The notes under the pieces are model-generated. The model did no database searches, was not told where the DNA came from, and saw only the letters and a list, made by a program, of their open reading frames with translations. The translations under genes were made by a program, and so were the position numbers. DNA of 52,577 nucleotides. Source: Desulfovirgula sp. GTDB lineage: Bacteria > Bacillota > Desulfotomaculia > Desulfotomaculales > Nap2-2B. The stretch spans positions 1 through 52,577 of the forward strand of contig DYES01000008.1 of NCBI GenBank assembly GCA_020725585.1, read 5' to 3'. Position 1 is the stretch's first letter, and each line of letters begins with the position of its first letter. This document shows, in pieces, positions 27,260 through 36,258 of the stretch.

Positions 27260-27943
27260 ATGACAGAAATTATTTACCCGCCGGCAGAAAAAACTCTCCA
27301 GGTTCAGACGCCCCGGGGCGCGGTGCATTTACTGGGCCCCGTTCGCAGCGAGCGCCTGCAGCAGCTTACCTTTGCTGAGGGCTTGCGAAACTTCCGGCCG
27401 GCGAACAGACAAAAAGAGGCCCTCGTAAAAATCGCCGCGCTGCCTGAGGGGATGATTTACGCAGCCCTGCACGGCGAGACGGTTATCGGCTACGTTACCT
27501 TTCACCGGCCGAACAAATACAGCCGCTGGAGCAAGCATCCCCGCGTTTTAGAGGTGGGCACCATCGAGGTGGCGCCGGAATGGCGCCAGTTCAAAATCGC
27601 CAAAAAGCTGCTGGAACTGGCCTTCGACAACCCTGCCCTGGACGACTGCATCGTCATTACCATCGAATTTTGCTGGCACTGGGATTTAGAGCAGGCCCGG
27701 ATGAACGTCTGGCAGTACCAGAAAATGCTCACCAGGCTCTTCGGCTCCGTGGGGATGCAGAAAATTCCTACCGACGACCCGACCATCACAGAACACCCGG
27801 CGAACGTGCTCATGGCCAAATTTGGGAAAAATGTCTCCCCGGCGGATCTCCAGCTCTTTGCGGAACTTCAGTTTGAAAAAAAAATAAGTGAGCTGCCCGC
27901 CTGCTGCCGCTCTTCTGCCGCCGGGCGCCAGGGCTGCAGTTAA
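27260..27943 (+). CDS. acuA: AcuA-like GNAT acetyltransferase
   Basis: 227 aa. It resembles Bacillus AcuA, the acetyltransferase that switches off acetyl-CoA synthetase by lysine acetylation. Shared landmarks: FRPxxRQKEALVKIAALPEGMIYAA, GYVTF...RW, EVGTIEVAPEWR (acetyl-CoA-binding strand region), the YYWHWDL-like CWHWDLEQA, and TDDPTITEHPANVLMAKFGKNVS. ATG 27260 has AAGGAG eight bases upstream; the 20 residues before it in frame are unlikely to be translated. The acuB and acuC partners of Bacillus are not adjacent here. The C-terminal Cys/Ser/Ala tail is extra. Confidence 0.9.
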   Translation: MTEIIYPPAEKTLQVQTPRGAVHLLGPVRSERLQQLTFAEGLRNFRPANRQKEALVKIAALPEGMIYAALHGETVIGYVTFHRPNKYSRWSKHPRVLEVGTIEVAPEWRQFKIAKKLLELAFDNPALDDCIVITIEFCWHWDLEQARMNVWQYQKMLTRLFGSVGMQKIPTDDPTITEHPANVLMAKFGKNVSPADLQLFAELQFEKKISELPACCRSSAAGRQGCS

Positions 27944-27960
27944 ACTTTAGTTAATATGTG

Positions 27961-27985
27961 AGGTTTGCTGAGTAAGGTAATAACC
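27961..27985. repeat. Relic of the palindromic repeat flank
   Basis: AGGTTTGCTGAGTAAGGTAATAACC nearly matches the inverted left flank of copy B (AGGTTTGCTGAAGTAAGGTAATTG). No stem arms are present, so this would be a decayed end of the element, between acuA and guaB. Confidence 0.5.
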
Positions 27986-28013
27986 AGGCTAGTTGCATTT
28001 GGGTGTCTTTTGG

Positions 28014-29525
<1,512 letters not shown>

Positions 29526-29644
29526 GACGAAACTAGAAATTTAAATTTTAAAAAATTATGGAATATTATGTTAATTATACTTTTATGTTCCTGAATTTAA
29601 TAAAGAACTTCGGGAAACAATAATAATCGAGGAGGTGTTTGCCT

Positions 29645-29707
29645 TTGGCAAATAACAACGATTTAGTGGTTCAGAAGCTTCAGAAAGGAGGAAAAACATG
29701 CAGTTAG
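29645..29707 (+). CDS. 20-aa leader ORF overlapping the next gene
   Basis: TTG start seven bases after a strong GAGGAGGTG; translation is MANNNDLVVQKLQKGGKTCS, then TAG. The stop lies just inside the next gene (whose ATG is at 29698), and that gene's own Shine-Dalgarno AAAGGAGG is inside this ORF. This geometry suggests translational coupling. The start loosely resembles alpha/beta small acid-soluble spore proteins (MANxN..LVV), but it is far too short to be one. Confidence 0.5.
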   Translation: MANNNDLVVQKLQKGGKTCS

Positions 29708-30090
29708 CGCCCGGCGAGCGCTCCATCCTGGCTTATTTTCCCTCTACCCAGAGCGCCCAAAAGGCGGTTTCCGAACTCAAAGAAGCGGGCCTGGAAACCG
29801 TTTCTTTAGACCGCACCTCGCGCTACGGATGGGAAGCGGACCCGGAAATAAATTACCCCGTGGCCGGGCGGGCGGCGAGCATCACCGGCCCCGCCCTTTA
29901 CGCTTCGGGAACGCCCGGGCTCACCGACAGCGAGCGGGTTCTTCTGGCTGCCGATCCTTCGGTGAGCGGCCTGGGAAGTCCAAACTACGGCCTGGCCGGG
30001 GGGTGTTCTTTCCTGGTTACCGTGGTCACCGGGGAAGACAAAGCAGAGCAGGCCGTGGACATTCTTAAGAAGCACGGGGGGCTGGTCTAA
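29698..30090 (+). CDS. Small hypothetical protein, two-strand/helix repeat
   Basis: 130 aa with RBS AAAGGAGG six bases before ATG. Two similar modules, ILAYFPSTQSAQKAVSELKEAGLETVSL and FLVTVVTGEDKAEQAVDILKKHGGLV, bracket a Gly/Ser/Pro-rich middle. The pattern (strand, helix with xQAVxxLK, strand) is like that of YflT/general-stress-type small proteins, but I cannot place it firmly. It is a single gene facing convergent GH15. Possible sporulation or stress role is only a guess. Confidence 0.75.
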   Translation: MQLAPGERSILAYFPSTQSAQKAVSELKEAGLETVSLDRTSRYGWEADPEINYPVAGRAASITGPALYASGTPGLTDSERVLLAADPSVSGLGSPNYGLAGGCSFLVTVVTGEDKAEQAVDILKKHGGLV

Positions 30091-30097
30091 CTCCCGA

Positions 30098-30170
30098 TGG
30101 CTATAACCTCACTGGCGTTCGTCCAACACACTTGGTGATGCTCCGTTTGGACGAACGCCAGGTTTTGCCA
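30098..30170. repeat. Palindromic intergenic repeat, copy E
   Basis: Stem CTGGCGTTCGTCCAA (30112-30126) / TTGGACGAACGCCAG (30147-30161), 15 bp perfect, 20-base loop. It begins with TGGCTATAACCT (30098-30109), the inverse of the AGGTTATAGCCA that ends copy A, so the element has an outer inverted repeat as well. Located between two convergent genes; TTTT after the stem is too short for a strong terminator but might contribute. Confidence 0.88.
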
Positions 30171-30228
30171 ATCCAAGCAAATTTTTTGCCGAAGTAACGT
30201 AACAACCAAGAGAAAAAATGAAAAAAAC

Positions 30229-32202
30229 CTATAACAGGTACGGTTCGCCCGTTAAAAGCGAATACTTCTCCAGGTAGTCGAGTACGGCCAGCACGTAGGT
30301 GGCGTGCGACCAGGTCAAAGGCGCCACCGACAAAGGTTCACCTGTCTGGGGGTGGAGCTGCTCGGCCATGATTCCCGTTTCCAGCGTGTACACCGCCGCC
30401 CAGTGCAAAAGAGCCCTGGCCGGGGCCAGGCCGGCCGGGTCCACAGCCCGGGCAATGTACCATTGAGCCAGCCAAAGAGTACAGATGAACCAGGGATTGC
30501 CTGGTATTTTAACGATGTCCTCGGAGCTTTTAAAATAATAATCATTTGTATAACGAGCTATTCCGCCCACATGCGTCTTCACCCACAGTCCCGCTTCTAT
30601 CGCCTCCATTGTTTTGACCAGGCGCTCGTCATCCACCGGCAGAATCCCAAAAAGAAAGAGCCCCATTACGCTGCTTTCCAGGGTTTCGTCCCGGCAGAAG
30701 TCCCCCTTGTCGTCCCGGATCAGGCCGCGCACAAAACGCCCGGCGGCAGGGTTGAACAAATGCTTCTCAATTCCTTTTTTTATTCGCCCGGCCCGCTCGC
30801 GGTACAACCAGGCGCTTTCTTTTTCCGCAAGCAAGTCGGCTATTTTGGCGGCGGCCAAAAGACCGGCGCAGACGGCGGCCGCCGTAAAAGTGAAAATGCC
30901 GCGCCTTTCCTCCCAGAGATCGTAGCTTTCCAGGGGCAGCTCCAGTTCCGGATCGAAGTAGCCAGCCAGAAAATCGGCCGCGGGCCTGACCAGGGTGTGA
31001 AAATACTCACTGGCCATTTCTATGTCTTTAAAGCGCTCGTAATACTGCCAGAAGGCGTACAGGACGAGGGCGGTCTCGTCTTCCTGGATGGGCAGCTGCC
31101 GGGGGCCGAGCCAGGGATGCCAGCTGGAACCCAGCGTGCCGTCGGGATTGTATTTGTGCAGCAGGTACCCCCCTTTGGTGAGGGCGTTGGCGCAGAAAGC
31201 AAAAAAGCTCTTGACTAGATCCCTGTAGCCCGCCCTGATCAGGGCGCAAACAACCAGGGAGCCGTCCCTGGGCCAAAGGTAGCAGTAATGATCCCGGTTG
31301 GTCTGCATGATGTCGCTGTCCGCGGCGGCAATGACCGCCCCGCGCCGGTCAAAGTGCGCCTTGATCACCAGCAGGCTCCGCCTGTAGATCTCCGTTGCTT
31401 TCTCCGGCAGGTCGGCAAAGCTGTGCGGGCCCTGGTCCAGCCAGCCGCGCCAGTAAGCCTGGATCTTCTCCAGCAGGCGCTGGGGGCCTTTTATCCAGAC
31501 AAAATCATTGAGTGAGCGCACCTCCTGAAAGTTCCGCCCGGCCACGATCCAGTAGTAAACAGTCTGCTCGGCGCCGGGGCCCAGACGAAAGTGAAAAGAA
31601 ATGGCGCTGTCCACAGACCCTTGCGCGATGGGGTTCCCGCTCAAGACGCCGTCTTCGGCGTCCCGCCAGGTCCCTTCCGCCCAGCCGAAACGCTTGGTGC
31701 CGGTGGCATACTGGTCAAAACGCCTGGCGCCGGTAAAACCGTTGATCATAAAATAGCGGTTCTTTTTATAGTGGTAGATGGTGTGCAGCTGCGGGTCGTA
31801 GAGCGCCGTGTCCCCCACCTCGGTTTCGTCGATGGAAAAGTCCTGGGTAAAAAAGAGCCGCACCTCCCTTTCCCGGGGGCTAAGGTTTCTTACCTGCAGG
31901 CGCTTGATGTAGACGTTTTCCCGGTAGTGCACGGCGTCAGTGCTTTCGATGGCCAAAGCAAGCTCCCGGTGAACGGCCCGGGAGCTGGCCACCAGCGAAT
32001 CTTGCAGGTAGCCCAGGGAGCGCTCCCAGCCCGGGTCGTCAATCCAGGCGAATTTCCCCTCCGTCCAGAAGCCCAGGTTGTTTTTGTGGCCCATGATGTG
32101 GTTCCACTGGCCGACGTAAGGGTAGTAAAAGTCGCGCATCACCAGCTTGTCGTCAAAAGTAATCAGGATCGCGCCGTTTCCAATAACGATCGACCGCGGC
32201 AT
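30229..32202 (-). CDS. GH15 glucoamylase/glucodextranase-like glycoside hydrolase
   Basis: 657 aa. An N-terminal beta-sandwich (about 1-260, starting IGNGAILITFDDKLVMRDFYYP) precedes an (alpha/alpha)6 catalytic barrel. Barrel landmarks are YCYLWPRDGSLVV, IQEDETALVLYAFWQYY, YDLWEERRG with the likely catalytic Glu, and AEQLHPQTGEPLSVAPLTWSHA near the C-terminus with the second Glu. The family releases glucose from alpha-glucans or cleaves related oligosaccharides. No signal peptide, so it probably acts on an internal glucan or oligosaccharide made with the enzyme encoded next door. Confidence 0.9.
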   Translation of the reverse strand: MPRSIVIGNGAILITFDDKLVMRDFYYPYVGQWNHIMGHKNNLGFWTEGKFAWIDDPGWERSLGYLQDSLVASSRAVHRELALAIESTDAVHYRENVYIKRLQVRNLSPREREVRLFFTQDFSIDETEVGDTALYDPQLHTIYHYKKNRYFMINGFTGARRFDQYATGTKRFGWAEGTWRDAEDGVLSGNPIAQGSVDSAISFHFRLGPGAEQTVYYWIVAGRNFQEVRSLNDFVWIKGPQRLLEKIQAYWRGWLDQGPHSFADLPEKATEIYRRSLLVIKAHFDRRGAVIAAADSDIMQTNRDHYCYLWPRDGSLVVCALIRAGYRDLVKSFFAFCANALTKGGYLLHKYNPDGTLGSSWHPWLGPRQLPIQEDETALVLYAFWQYYERFKDIEMASEYFHTLVRPAADFLAGYFDPELELPLESYDLWEERRGIFTFTAAAVCAGLLAAAKIADLLAEKESAWLYRERAGRIKKGIEKHLFNPAAGRFVRGLIRDDKGDFCRDETLESSVMGLFLFGILPVDDERLVKTMEAIEAGLWVKTHVGGIARYTNDYYFKSSEDIVKIPGNPWFICTLWLAQWYIARAVDPAGLAPARALLHWAAVYTLETGIMAEQLHPQTGEPLSVAPLTWSHATYVLAVLDYLEKYSLLTGEPYLL

Positions 32203-32233
32203 GTTTTACCCCTTGAAAATATTTTTTTCGCCT

Positions 32234-35050
32234 TTACCCCACCAGCTCCGCGTAAACCTCCCGGGTGGCGGCGGCAATGCAGCGCCAGTCGTACAGGGTG
32301 AGGATCTTGCGCCAGGCCTGGCGGCAGAACTCTTCCGCCAGCACGTCATTAACCAGCAATTCGGCTATGTAATAAGCCAGCATCTCCTCCCTGCCCGGCG
32401 GCGCCTTGTAGCCGTCCACGCCGTGCGCAACGATATCGCTTAAGCCCCCCGTATCGGAAACCACCACCGGCACGCCGGCGGCCATGGCTTCTAAGGCGAC
32501 AATTCCGAAAGGTTCGTAAAGGCTGGGAAAAGCGGCTACCCAACCCTGTTCCAGGAGCCGGTTGCGGCTCTGATCGTCTACGTAACCGACAAAATCAACC
32601 CGCTCGCCGACCCCCAGCCTGTGGGCCAGGCCGCGCAGACAACTCTCGTAAGGACCCCGCCCCGCCACCGTCAAGCGCACCTGGGGAACGCGCCTGGCCA
32701 CGGACGGCAGCGCCCCCAGCAGCACCTGCACCCCTTTTTCCGGCACCAGCCGGCCAAAGAATAAGATCCGGGGCTGCGGCCACTTTTTCCTTTGCGCAGA
32801 ACATTCCTTGCGGGCATCCCTTTTTTGGGCCAGGTTTTCCGGATCGACCCCGTTGGGAATCACCCGGATTCTGTCCCGCGGAACGCCGAACAGAGTCTGG
32901 ACCTCTTCGGCCATGTAATTGCTGCAGGTAATTACCAGGTCCGCCTCGTTGGCCAGCTGCCCTTCCCGGTGATGGATGCGGCGCTGCAGTTCGGTATAGA
33001 TGCCCTGATTGCGCCCGTGTTCGGTGGCGTGGATGGTCACCAGCAGGGGGGCCTGCAGACGCCGGCGCAGCACCCGGGCGGCGTGCTCGATCAGCCAGTC
33101 ATGCCCGTGGATCAGGTCAAAGGACCCGTATTTGGCCTCGGCTTCTCTCCCCAGCTCGATGAGGGCGGAATTTAACTGCTCCACCCAGGCAAAGAAATCC
33201 TGGGCGGTAATCGCCTCCTGTTTAACCCGGTGAACGCGCACCCCCCGGTCAAGATAATCTAACCCCTGCCCGGCGGCAGGGCAGGTGAGCACGTGGACTT
33301 CGTCCCCGTGCCCCACCAGGGCGTGGGCCAGGTCGTGAACGTGGCGAGCCAGCCCGCCCACGGTCACCGGGGGATACTCCCAGGAGAGGAGCAGCACCCG
33401 GTAGCGCGCCTTCGCCTTTTGGGGGTTCCGGGGCGGGCTTTTCAGCTTGCATCCCGCCCGGGCGTGGCGGCTGTAAATATGGTAATCTATTTCTGGAAAA
33501 ATGTCCATGACCCTCTCCCGCTCGGCCAGGAATGCCTCCTGAACTTCCTTTTTTTCCACCTGGTCGATCAGGAGATTAAAAATTTGCACGTGGTTTATAA
33601 ACCGCCGCCTGGCATATTCGACGGCAGTCCCGGTCTTCATGATAAAAGCCCAGTCGCTGCTTTGGGCCAGCAACAGCTCCCGGGCCGCCTGGTTTAAAGC
33701 CCTCTTCTCCAGCCCGGCGGCGTCCTCTGCCAGATCGGCCAGTTCGCTCATTTTATTTTCCGCCCGGTGCAGGTGGCGGTAAAGCCAGTCGTTGGAAGGA
33801 TTGAGCCAGACCTGGTGGCAGCCCCCTTCGCCCCAGCTGCCCGCGGAAAGCGTGACGGTTTGCAGCTGGGGACAGGCGGCCAGATATTCCGTGGGGGTGA
33901 CCATGCGGAGCACGTTCTGATCGTAATGGATCTTGCGGCAGAGCATATCCAGCCATTGGGGTCCTTCGTACCACCAGTGGCCGAAAAGCTCCGCGTCGTA
34001 AGGAGCCACCACCAGGGGCGGGCAGCGCATGTGTTTTTTAAGCTCTAAAACCTGCCGCTGCCTGTTTAAAATGAAGTCCGCAGCGTGCTCGGCGGCCCGG
34101 GCGCGGGCCGCTTCCGGCAGGTAGGGCTTTTTCTCTTCCAGGGGGCCCCGGCCGGTGATCCGGTAGTATTTAAAGCCGGTGTCCACCCGCAGCTGGCCTT
34201 CGGGCAGGTAAGGCTTTAAGTAATCCAGGTCCAGCTCGTAGCCGATGTCCCGGTAAAACTCGCGGTAATACTCGTCCCCCGGATAGCCGGTATGCCTGTC
34301 CCATACCTGGCGGGAACTCTGGGGGTCCCTGGCGAAGGCGGCCACCTTATTTGGGCAGGCGACGGGCGCGTAAACTCCGCAGCGCGCCTGCGGCCTGGCG
34401 TACAAAAAGCAGTGCGCATCCACAAAAAAATAAGCAAGCCCTCTTTCTTTAAGCAGCTCTTCCAGCCCGGAAACGTAACCGCACTCCGGCAGCCAGAATC
34501 CCGGCGGGGAGAAACCGAAGTGCCGGGCAAACGATTCGACAGCCACCCCTATTTGAGCCCGACGCGCCTCCTCCGTACACATCAAGGGCAGGTAGCCGTG
34601 CGTGGCCGCCGTGGTGATCAACTCAACCTTGCCGCCGGCACGCAAAAACAAAAAACCGCTTAAAATGTTCTGTCTGTAATCTTCCTGGAACGCTTTTTTA
34701 ATCCGCAGCAAATTCTCCAGGTAAAAAGCAGCCAGGGCCTGTAATTCGGCCTGTGCGGCGGTGCGGCGCACCTCGCTTTTCCCCAGTTCAATCAGGGAAT
34801 CCAGGTAGTCTGCGTAGCGCCGCATCAACAGGGGATCGGAAAGCATGGCCAAAAGCGGGGGAGAAATGGAGATGGTTAACCGGAAGTCGACCCCGTCTTT
34901 GGTCAAATTTTCGAGCACTTTTAAAAGGGGAAGATAACATTCGGTGATGGATTCAAAGAGCCAGCGCTCCTCCAGGTGCTCTTCTCCTTCCGGGCGGCGC
35001 AGGTAGGGGAGGTGGGCGTGCAACACGATCGCCAGGCAACCGGACGCCAT
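32234..35050 (-). CDS. Fusion of GH57 alpha-glucan branching enzyme and GT4 glycogen-synthase-like glycosyltransferase
   Basis: 938 aa from ATG 35050 (AAAGGAG upstream). Residues 1-about 540 are a GH57/DUF1957 branching-enzyme-type domain: LHAHLPYL, nucleophile Glu near 189 in GFWLPECGY, acid/base Asp near 352 in APYDAELFGHWW, plus the SWGEGG segment. Residues about 550-938 are a GT4 retaining glycosyltransferase: SWEYPPVTVGGLARHV, IHGHDW, FFGRLVPEKGVQVLL, and EPFGIVALEAMAAGVPVV with the GT4 EX7E motif. One chain would both elongate and branch a linear alpha-glucan. It lies with GH15 and DUF4912. Confidence 0.92.
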   Translation of the reverse strand: MASGCLAIVLHAHLPYLRRPEGEEHLEERWLFESITECYLPLLKVLENLTKDGVDFRLTISISPPLLAMLSDPLLMRRYADYLDSLIELGKSEVRRTAAQAELQALAAFYLENLLRIKKAFQEDYRQNILSGFLFLRAGGKVELITTAATHGYLPLMCTEEARRAQIGVAVESFARHFGFSPPGFWLPECGYVSGLEELLKERGLAYFFVDAHCFLYARPQARCGVYAPVACPNKVAAFARDPQSSRQVWDRHTGYPGDEYYREFYRDIGYELDLDYLKPYLPEGQLRVDTGFKYYRITGRGPLEEKKPYLPEAARARAAEHAADFILNRQRQVLELKKHMRCPPLVVAPYDAELFGHWWYEGPQWLDMLCRKIHYDQNVLRMVTPTEYLAACPQLQTVTLSAGSWGEGGCHQVWLNPSNDWLYRHLHRAENKMSELADLAEDAAGLEKRALNQAARELLLAQSSDWAFIMKTGTAVEYARRRFINHVQIFNLLIDQVEKKEVQEAFLAERERVMDIFPEIDYHIYSRHARAGCKLKSPPRNPQKAKARYRVLLLSWEYPPVTVGGLARHVHDLAHALVGHGDEVHVLTCPAAGQGLDYLDRGVRVHRVKQEAITAQDFFAWVEQLNSALIELGREAEAKYGSFDLIHGHDWLIEHAARVLRRRLQAPLLVTIHATEHGRNQGIYTELQRRIHHREGQLANEADLVITCSNYMAEEVQTLFGVPRDRIRVIPNGVDPENLAQKRDARKECSAQRKKWPQPRILFFGRLVPEKGVQVLLGALPSVARRVPQVRLTVAGRGPYESCLRGLAHRLGVGERVDFVGYVDDQSRNRLLEQGWVAAFPSLYEPFGIVALEAMAAGVPVVVSDTGGLSDIVAHGVDGYKAPPGREEMLAYYIAELLVNDVLAEEFCRQAWRKILTLYDWRCIAAATREVYAELVG

Positions 35051-35082
35051 AAAAATTCTCCTTTCTGGCGGGACAAAAAAAT

Positions 35083-35553
35083 TCACTTCTCCGGCGAAAA
35101 ACCCATGTAAAAGGCCATTTCCCTCAAGAGATCCGCCGCCTGATAACTTTTCCCTTCCCCGAACATGGGCGCGGCGTCCCCTTTCCCCGCTGCCCGGTCG
35201 GCCTCCCAGTCTTTTTCTTCAACTATAGTAAGGGGCGGGGTGTCTACCCGGATGGAGCGCAGGAGCGGAATAAATACGCCCTGGGCGTCCTGAAACCCTA
35301 ATTCGCAGTAATAGGAGGACCCAGGTTCAACATCGCGGAAGTACCAGTTGTTCGTAAAAGGAGGGAGTTTTATTTGGTGAACCAGTTTATTATCTTGAAA
35401 CAAAAGCAAAATGAGTTCGTGATTACCGCCTAACGCCTGAATATGCCCAAAAGAAAGATCCCAATAGACAAAAAGGATGTCGGGCGCCTGCACCATAATA
35501 CACAAGACATTTTCGTGGTATACGACGGGCAGCTCATCTTCTCCGGTCGGCAT
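35083..35553 (-). CDS. DUF4912 domain protein
   Basis: 156 aa. The DUF4912 signature is visible in ILFVYWDLS near the N-terminus and in WYFRDVEPGSSYYCELGF. The middle looks like a beta-sandwich. No catalytic motif. It lies directly upstream of the GH57-GT4 fusion on the same strand, and this pairing suggests a glucan-binding or accessory role, which is inference. Confidence 0.8.
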   Translation of the reverse strand: MPTGEDELPVVYHENVLCIMVQAPDILFVYWDLSFGHIQALGGNHELILLLFQDNKLVHQIKLPPFTNNWYFRDVEPGSSYYCELGFQDAQGVFIPLLRSIRVDTPPLTIVEEKDWEADRAAGKGDAAPMFGEGKSYQAADLLREMAFYMGFSPEK

Positions 35554-35586
35554 ACAAATCCCTCCCTTCCCGTCATAGTTTAATTT

Positions 35587-35614
35587 ACTTATTTTCCTTG
35601 ACTTATTTTCCTTG
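35587..35614. repeat. 14-bp tandem repeat
   Basis: ACTTATTTTCCTTG occurs twice head to tail (35587-35600, 35601-35614) in the short gap between DUF4912 and the Fur-family gene. Probably slippage. Confidence 0.7.
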
Positions 35615-35647
35615 GGTTTTAAAACTTTCCTTGCTTTTAGTATCTCT

Positions 35648-36109
35648 TTAAATCATCCTGAGTTCATTTTTTTCCCGGCAGCTCCTGCAATAACCAAAAA
35701 TTTTCAGCTGGTGGTCGGTGATCGAAAAGCCGTAGGTTTGGGTTACCTTTCTTTCCAGGTCTTCCAGCAGATCTTCCGTGACTTCCTGGATTTCTCCGCA
35801 GCGCAGGCAAATTAAATGGTGGTGGCGGTGCCCTTCCTCTTCCGCCTGGACAAGCTCGTACCGCTTGCGCCCGTCCCCGAAATCTATGCTGTGGATGATC
35901 TCAAAATCCGTAAACAGCTCCAGGGTGCGGTACACGGTGGCCAGGCCGACGTCCGGAGCTCTTTTTTTAACCAGGTAATATATTTCCTCTGCGCTCAGAT
36001 GCTTATCCTTATTTTCAATCAGCACCTGCAAAATGTTTTCGCGGCGGGAAGTCAGTTTATAATCTTTTGTGCGCAGTTTTTCCTCCACGTCGCTGATTAC
36101 TTTTTTCAT
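35648..36109 (-). CDS. Fur-family metalloregulator (Fur/Zur/PerR group)
   Basis: 153 aa from ATG 36109; the open frame to 36265 runs through the promoter and is not coding. N-terminal winged helix: YKLTSRRENILQVLIENKDKHLSAEEIYYLVKKRAPDVGLATVYRTLELF. C-terminal dimer and metal domain: HRHHHLICLRCGEIQEV and FGYCRSCREKNELRMI with two CxxC structural-Zn pairs. Which metal or signal it senses cannot be decided from sequence alone. The unlinked context gives no target. Confidence 0.93.
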   Translation of the reverse strand: MKKVISDVEEKLRTKDYKLTSRRENILQVLIENKDKHLSAEEIYYLVKKRAPDVGLATVYRTLELFTDFEIIHSIDFGDGRKRYELVQAEEEGHRHHHLICLRCGEIQEVTEDLLEDLERKVTQTYGFSITDHQLKIFGYCRSCREKNELRMI

Positions 36110-36144
36110 GGTCTTTGCACCCGCAAAAAATTGTCTGGGGAAGA

Positions 36145-36160
36145 CCGGCAGGCCTGCCGG
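36145..36160. promoter_or_regulatory. 16-bp perfect palindrome in the Fur-family gene leader
   Basis: CCGGCAGGCCTGCCGG lies between the promoter and the start of the Fur-family gene. It could be an operator or a loopless stem in RNA. It is GC-rich, unlike the classical A/T-rich Fur box. Confidence 0.5.
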
Positions 36161-36181
36161 CAAGAGATTTTCCCTGTGTTC

Positions 36182-36210
36182 ATTATAAACTAATCCCCTG
36201 CCGGATGCAA
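36182..36210 (-). promoter_or_regulatory. Promoter of the Fur-family gene
   Basis: On the minus strand TTGCAT (36205-36210) and TATAAT (36182-36187) are 17 bases apart, a good sigma-A promoter about 73 bases upstream of the start codon. Confidence 0.7.
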
Positions 36211-36258
36211 TGATGGAAAGAGCAACAAAAACCGACATCAGATCGGTGTTTGCCATTT

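Noticed and set aside
29645-29707. A small acid-soluble spore protein gene
   Set aside because: Only the first few residues look similar; 20 residues cannot form the SASP helices.
30112-30165. Palindromic repeats as ordinary terminators
   Set aside because: Only three or four T follow the stem, several copies lie in leaders rather than after genes, and loops and flanks are conserved too, so a repeated element explains them better.
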